The notes beneath the pieces were generated by a model. That model was not told where the DNA came from, did no database searches, and was given only the letters and a program-made list of their open reading frames with translations. A stretch of DNA of 64,000 nucleotides from CAIKBL01 sp050247235 (GTDB lineage: Bacteria > Pseudomonadota > Gammaproteobacteria > Ga0077536), in assembly GCA_050247235.1 (NCBI GenBank), contig JBFWUN010000017.1, forward strand, positions 1-64,000, in the 5' to 3' direction. Made by a program: the position numbers and the translations under genes. Below are positions 59,877-64,000 of this stretch, one piece after another (the first letter of the stretch is position 1; each line of letters starts with the position of its first letter).

Positions 59877-61208
59877 GTGAGCAATCCACTCTTCGCGGCG
59901 GGGCACGCCGCCGACATCGCGAGTACTGCGATCGACATCGCGAAGCGCCTCGGGCTCGCGGCCGCCGCCACCGTGAACGCGGGCGAAGGGCTGTCGGTCG
60001 GGGTGCGCAACGGCGAGGTCGAGACGCTCGAACAGCATCGTGACAAGGTCATGAGCGTGACGGTGTTCGATGGACAGCGCCGCGGCAGCGCGACCACCAC
60101 CGATTTCAGCCCTGAGTCCCTGGCGGAAACCGTCAACGCGGCGGCCCGCATCGCGCGCCTCACGGAGCCCGATCCGTACGCCGGGCTGCTGGAACCGCGC
60201 TACCTCGCCACCGAGGTGCCGGACCTGGATCTCGATCATCCCTGGCCGATCGGCGCGGAGGAGGCGATCGATCTCGCGCGACGCTGCGAGGTCGCCGCGC
60301 GGGACGCGGAAGCGGAAGTGGCGCAGGTGGACGAGTCCGGGGTCAGTCACTATCGCGGCGTCCACGCGTATGCGAGCTCCCACGGTTTCACGGGCAGTTA
60401 TCTCGCCACGCGTCACGGCGTGAACTGCATCGTCGTCGGTGCGCGGGACGGCGCCATGCAGCGGGGCTACTGGTACAGCACGGCGCGGCATGCGGATGCG
60501 CTCGAGGATCCCGAGACCATCGGCCGCACCGCCGCGGCGCGCGCGGTCGCCAAGCTCGGCGCCCGCAAGCTCACCACCCGCAGGGCCCCGGTGCTGTTCG
60601 AAGCCCGCCTTGCCACCGGGCTCATCGCGCATCTCGTGGCCGCGGTATCCGGCGGCGCCCTCTACCGCGAGGCGAGCTTCCTGCGCAATGCCGCCGGCAC
60701 CCAGGTGCTGCCGGAGCGCTTCACGATCGACGAGGATCCTTTCGTGCCGCGCGGCCTTGGCAGCACCCCGTTCGACGGCGAGGGCGGCGCGCCACGGCGC
60801 CGCCTGCTGGTGGAACGCGGGGTGCTGACGGGATACGTGCTGGACGGCTACAGCGCGCGTCGCCTGGGCCTGCCGCCCACCGGCAATGCCGGCGGCGCGC
60901 ACAACCTGCTGGTGAACGCCACGGCTGCGGACCAGGCCGCGCTACTCGGCGAGATGGGCACGGGGCTGCTCGTGACCGACCTGATGGGTCACGGTCTCAA
61001 CCTGCTGACCGGGGACTACTCGCGCGGCGCGAGCGGCTTCTGGATCGAAAACGGCGCGCCTGCGTTCCCGGTGGAGGAGATCACGATTGCCGGCAACCTG
61101 CGCGACATGCTCCGCGGCATCGTCGCGATTGGTGGGGATGTCGAGCTGCGCAGCGCGATCCGCACCGGCTCGATCCTCATCGACGAAATGACGATTGCCG
61201 GGGACTGA
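59877..61208 (+). CDS. pmbA: Metalloprotease-complex subunit PmbA (TldE)
   Basis: A 443-residue protein of the TldD/TldE pair. It contains the family signatures GLSVGVRNGEVETLEQHRDK, the SSHGFTGSYLATRHG segment, RAPVLFEARLATGLIAHLVAAVSG and the C-terminal GLLVTDLMGHGLNLLTGDYSRGASGFWIENG. As expected for TldE it has no HExxH, which belongs to the partner TldD (not in the window). The start is the GTG at 59877; the open frame upstream is antisense to uvrD. The complex degrades unfolded peptides and matures microcins. Confidence 0.93.
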   Translation: MSNPLFAAGHAADIASTAIDIAKRLGLAAAATVNAGEGLSVGVRNGEVETLEQHRDKVMSVTVFDGQRRGSATTTDFSPESLAETVNAAARIARLTEPDPYAGLLEPRYLATEVPDLDLDHPWPIGAEEAIDLARRCEVAARDAEAEVAQVDESGVSHYRGVHAYASSHGFTGSYLATRHGVNCIVVGARDGAMQRGYWYSTARHADALEDPETIGRTAAARAVAKLGARKLTTRRAPVLFEARLATGLIAHLVAAVSGGALYREASFLRNAAGTQVLPERFTIDEDPFVPRGLGSTPFDGEGGAPRRRLLVERGVLTGYVLDGYSARRLGLPPTGNAGGAHNLLVNATAADQAALLGEMGTGLLVTDLMGHGLNLLTGDYSRGASGFWIENGAPAFPVEEITIAGNLRDMLRGIVAIGGDVELRSAIRTGSILIDEMTIAGD

Positions 61209-61211
61209 CCT

Positions 61212-62594
61212 TCACATCTTGTTGAAGGCGTCGAGCGCGGCGATCTTGTACGCCTCGGCGAGCGTCGGGTAGTTGAACGTCGCGTTGACGAAGAACTCCA
61301 AGGTCCCCTCGAGCGCAATCACGGCCTGCCCGATGTGGATGAGCTCGGTGGCGCCTTCACCCACGATATGCGCGCCGAGCAGCCGCCGATCCTCGAGATG
61401 GAAGAGCAGCTTCAGCAGACCCTCGCGCAATCCGAGGATCTGTCCGCGCGACGTCTCGCGAAAGCGCGCCACGCCGGATTCGTACGGGATCTTCGCGGCC
61501 TTGAGTTCCTCCTCGGTCTGTCCGATCACGCTCATCTCGGGCACGGCGTAGATCCCGAACGGAAACACCGGGGTGCGTTCCTCGACCACCGGCCCTCCGA
61601 ACGCGTGACAGGCGGCGCGACGTCCCTGCTCGGCGGAGGTCGACGCCAGCGCGGGGAAACCGATCACGTCGCCCGCGGCGAAGATGTGAGGGACGGTCGT
61701 CCTGAAGCAGGCATCCACCGCCAGGCGGCCGCGTTCATCCGGCGTGACGCCGGCGCGTTCGAGCGCCAGCTGATCCGTGTTGGAGACGCGTCCGGACGCG
61801 AACAGCACCATGTCGGCGCGCACGCGCTTGCCGCTCTTGAGGTGAATGCGGACGTTCTGCGCGTCGATGGATTCGACCGACTCCACCGTCTCGCCGAGCC
61901 GCAGCGACACCCCGCGGTCGCGCAGGTGATGCACGAATTCGCCGACGATCTCGCGGTCGAGAAAGCTCAGGATCTCCTCGCGCCCGTCGATCAGGGTCAC
62001 GTGCATGTCGAGCGCCGACAGCACCGACGCGTATTCCACGCCGATCACACCGGCACCCACTACCACCACGTTGCGCGGCAGTTCGCGCATGCACAGGATC
62101 TCGTCACTGTCCACGACGTTCACGCCGTCGAACGGGATGTTGGCCGGCCTGACCGGACGCGATCCGGTCGCGATCAGAATGTGTTCGCCGTGCACGACGC
62201 GCGCACCGTCATCGGTGACGACGCGGATCTCGTGCGGACTTTCGAAGCTCGCGCGACCCGCGATCGTGGTCACGTAATTGCGGTGGAGCTTGTGCTGCAG
62301 CACCTCGATCTCGTGGCGGATCGTGACTTCGAGACGCTGCATCAGGTCGTCTGCCGTGATGCGTTCCTTCACGCGGTAGCTGCGGCCGTAGAAGCCCCGC
62401 TGGCGCCACCCGGTCAGGTAGAGCACGGTCTCGCGCAAGGTCTTGCTCGGGATCGTGCCGGTGTGCAGGCACGACCCGCCGATCTGGAAGTTCTGTTCGA
62501 TCAGCAGGACGTTGCGGCCGAGCTTCGCCGCCTGGATGGCGCCGCGCTGCCCGGCCGGGCCGCTGCCGAGAACGATGAGATCGTACTTTTCCAC
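61212..62594 (-). CDS. sthA: Soluble pyridine-nucleotide transhydrogenase
   Basis: A 460-residue FAD enzyme exchanging hydride between NADPH and NAD. FAD loop GSGPAGQRGAIQAAKLG, NAD loop VVVGAGVIGVEYASVLSALD and the HIFAAGDVIGFPALASTSAEQGR segment are conserved. The redox-active site of lipoamide dehydrogenases is reduced to a single cysteine: GGSCLHTGTIPSK has Thr47 where the second Cys would be, the SthA hallmark. The GTG at 62594 follows GGGAGG with ideal spacing. Confidence 0.94.
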   Translation of the reverse strand: MEKYDLIVLGSGPAGQRGAIQAAKLGRNVLLIEQNFQIGGSCLHTGTIPSKTLRETVLYLTGWRQRGFYGRSYRVKERITADDLMQRLEVTIRHEIEVLQHKLHRNYVTTIAGRASFESPHEIRVVTDDGARVVHGEHILIATGSRPVRPANIPFDGVNVVDSDEILCMRELPRNVVVVGAGVIGVEYASVLSALDMHVTLIDGREEILSFLDREIVGEFVHHLRDRGVSLRLGETVESVESIDAQNVRIHLKSGKRVRADMVLFASGRVSNTDQLALERAGVTPDERGRLAVDACFRTTVPHIFAAGDVIGFPALASTSAEQGRRAACHAFGGPVVEERTPVFPFGIYAVPEMSVIGQTEEELKAAKIPYESGVARFRETSRGQILGLREGLLKLLFHLEDRRLLGAHIVGEGATELIHIGQAVIALEGTLEFFVNATFNYPTLAEAYKIAALDAFNKM

Positions 62595-62776
62595 CGGGTG
62601 CCTCCCGCCGCCGGCGCAAGCCGCGCGCGCGCAGTGCCGATACAATGCCCGGCACGCCGCCGTGACCGGTTCCCCCGGAACGTGCCCGGTTACTGGCCGA
62701 TAGCGGCGGTCCGTGGCTTACCTTGATGAAAGTGGGACTCGACGCCGGACGCACCGGCCCGGCCAGGGAGCGCATC

Positions 62777-63727
62777 GTGACCTTGAGTACGCTGAAACCC
62801 CGCACGACCACGCCACATCACCAGGCGCTCCGGCAACTGCTGGACGCCGCCAGTGAAGTCATTCTCGGCAAGGCCGGGACCGTCCATCTCGCGGTGACCT
62901 GCCTGGTGGCCGGCGGCCACCTGCTGCTGGAGGATCTGCCGGGAGTCGGCAAGACCACGCTCGCGCACACGCTCGCACGGCTGTCGGGGCTCACGTTCCA
63001 GCGCATCCAGTTCACGAGCGACATGCTGCCCGCCGACATCCTCGGCGCCTCGGTGTTCGATCGCGACGCGCAGCGCTTCGTGCTGCAGCGGGGACCGGTG
63101 TTCACCCAGGTGCTGCTGGCGGACGAGATCAACCGCGCGACGCCGCGCGCCCAGAGCGCGCTGCTGGAAGCGATGGAAGAGCGGCAGGTCACGCTCGAAG
63201 GCATCACGCATGATCTGCCGCGCCCGTTCTTCGTGATCGCCACGCAGAACCCGCGCGAACAGGTAGGCACCTACCCGCTGCCGGAATCCCAGCTCGATCG
63301 CTTCCTGATGCGCCTGTCGCTCGGCTACCCGGATCGCGGCGCGGAGCGCGCGCTGCTGCGCGGGCAGGATCGACGCGAGCTCCTGGGTAAACTCGCCCCG
63401 CTGCTGACCCCCGAGACCGTCGTCGAACTCCAGCTGGAGGCCAGCCGGGTCCACGTGGCGGATCCGCTGCTCGATTACCTGCAAGCCCTGCTCGCGGCGA
63501 GCCGCGCGTCGCCCGACTGCGCGCACGGCCTGTCACCGCGCGCCGGGCTCGCACTGCTGCGGGCGGCCCAGGCCTGGGCGTTCGTCGACGGACGCACCCA
63601 CTGCGTACCGGACGATCTGCAGGCGGTACTGCCGAGTGTCGTCGGACACCGGCTGGTCGCGCGCGATCCCGGCATGTCCGGCGCCGCGCTCGCCGCGCGG
63701 CTGATTGCCTCCGTGCCGGTGCCCTGA
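62777..63727 (+). CDS. MoxR-type AAA+ ATPase
   Basis: A 316-residue ATPase. Walker A LPGVGKTTLAHTLARL, Walker B VLLADEINRATPRAQSALLEAMEE, sensor 1 IATQNPREQVGTYPLPESQLDRF, and the C-terminal lid (GLSPRAGLALLRAAQAWAF). The GTG at 62777 is favoured by AGGGAG seven bases upstream; TTG 62723/ATG 62726 would add a non-conserved extension. A DUF58 gene starts 5 bases after the stop, so this is the head of a MoxR-DUF58(-transglutaminase) operon, implicated in envelope or metal-protein chaperoning. Confidence 0.9.
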   Translation: MTLSTLKPRTTTPHHQALRQLLDAASEVILGKAGTVHLAVTCLVAGGHLLLEDLPGVGKTTLAHTLARLSGLTFQRIQFTSDMLPADILGASVFDRDAQRFVLQRGPVFTQVLLADEINRATPRAQSALLEAMEERQVTLEGITHDLPRPFFVIATQNPREQVGTYPLPESQLDRFLMRLSLGYPDRGAERALLRGQDRRELLGKLAPLLTPETVVELQLEASRVHVADPLLDYLQALLAASRASPDCAHGLSPRAGLALLRAAQAWAFVDGRTHCVPDDLQAVLPSVVGHRLVARDPGMSGAALAARLIASVPVP

Positions 63728-63732
63728 GCGGC

Positions 63733-64000
63733 ATGTCCGCACCCGCGGAGACGCTCGCCGCTGCACCCACCGCCACCGCGTCGGCGCTCGACTGGCGCCG
63801 GGTCTACGTTTTTCCGACGCGCGCGGGAGGCATGTTCGCAGCGGTCCTCCTGCTGGTCCTGCTGGGCGCGATCAACTACGACAACGCGCTCGCCTACCTG
63901 CTGTGCTTCCTGCTGTCCGGCCTGTTCCTCGTGGGCATGCTGCACACGTATCACAACCTCGCGGGACTCGTACTCGTCGCCGTGCGGGTGGACCCGGTGC
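63733..64000 (+). CDS. DUF58 domain protein (partial, runs off right edge)
   Basis: The first 89 residues are inside the window. After an Ala-rich start (MSAPAETLAAAPTATASALD) comes the family opening VYVFPTRAGGMFAAVLLLVLLGAINYDNALAYLLC with two membrane helices (about residues 33-48 and 53-72). This matches DUF58 proteins, which follow MoxR genes. The ATG at 63733 stands 5 bases after the moxR stop. The DUF58 domain proper lies past the window end. Confidence 0.82.
   Translation, partial: MSAPAETLAAAPTATASALDWRRVYVFPTRAGGMFAAVLLLVLLGAINYDNALAYLLCFLLSGLFLVGMLHTYHNLAGLVLVAVRVDPV

Noticed and set aside
1..64000. CRISPR array, insertion sequences, prophage, toxin-antitoxin or defence island
   Set aside because: No regularly spaced repeats, transposase, integrase or phage structural genes were recognised. 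The MoxR and CbbQ/CbbO ATPases have ordinary housekeeping-type neighbours rather than defence genes.

Overview
The window is G+C-rich chromosomal DNA packed with genes in bacterial operon style. The housekeeping gene orders (hemC-hemD-hemX-hemY; gshB-tonB-yqgE-ruvX-pyrR-pyrB-pyrC'; lolB-ispE-tRNA-Gln-prs-rplY-pth-ychF; hemA-prfA-prmC-moeB) are those of Gammaproteobacteria. Outer-membrane proteins, LolB, MsbA, TonB and c-type cytochromes agree with a Gram-negative, respiring host. Steroid/aromatic-degradation-type genes (Ltp-like thiolase plus DUF35, HsaA-type monooxygenase), an orphan CbbQ/CbbO pair and a carbonic anhydrase-SulP pair suggest a metabolically flexible environmental lineage. I cannot name the genus.

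Layout. 0-1.4 kb: end of a DUF35/thiolase-like acyl-CoA operon. 1.6-5.1 kb: outer-membrane and secreted proteins, including a TorF-type porin behind a sigma-54/NtrC-like control region. 5.3-7.6 kb: beta-carbonic anhydrase and SulP transporter. 7.7-13.8 kb: TolC-HlyD-ABC export operon whose ABC protein has lost every ATPase motif, followed by an intact ATM1-type ABC exporter. 13.9-16.8 kb: a diiron-type MBL protein and a soluble chemoreceptor-like protein, divergent from hemN, with an FNR/Anr box between them. 16.9-20.6 kb: flavin monooxygenase, MsbA, ParA. 20.7-24.7 kb: hemYXDC. 24.9-31.6 kb: glutathione, TonB and pyrimidine genes, including a dihydroorotase homologue without its metal ligands and a PyrK-like flavoprotein. 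31.7-42.8 kb: translation, isoprenoid, lipoprotein and tetrapyrrole housekeeping genes. 42.9-48.6 kb: TonB-dependent receptor, LemA/GIDE pair, SH3 protein, DUF3135, L31. 48.8-53.4 kb: EngB, cytochrome c4, DsbA, diguanylate cyclase, PilZ, tRNA-Arg. 53.5-57.6 kb: CbbO/CbbQ and a membrane-anchored tandem cytochrome c5. 57.6-64 kb: UvrD, PmbA, SthA, MoxR and the start of a DUF58 protein.

Tetrapyrrole synthesis recurs (hemA, hemC, hemD, hemX, hemY, hemN) and fits the cytochromes encoded nearby. The least ordinary parts are the catalytically dead ABC exporter, the probable oxygen-sensing diiron/chemoreceptor pair next to an FNR-controlled and probably leaderless hemN, and the nitrogen-type (NtrC/sigma-54) promoter of the porin gene. 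No CRISPR array, insertion sequence, prophage or rRNA operon was seen.
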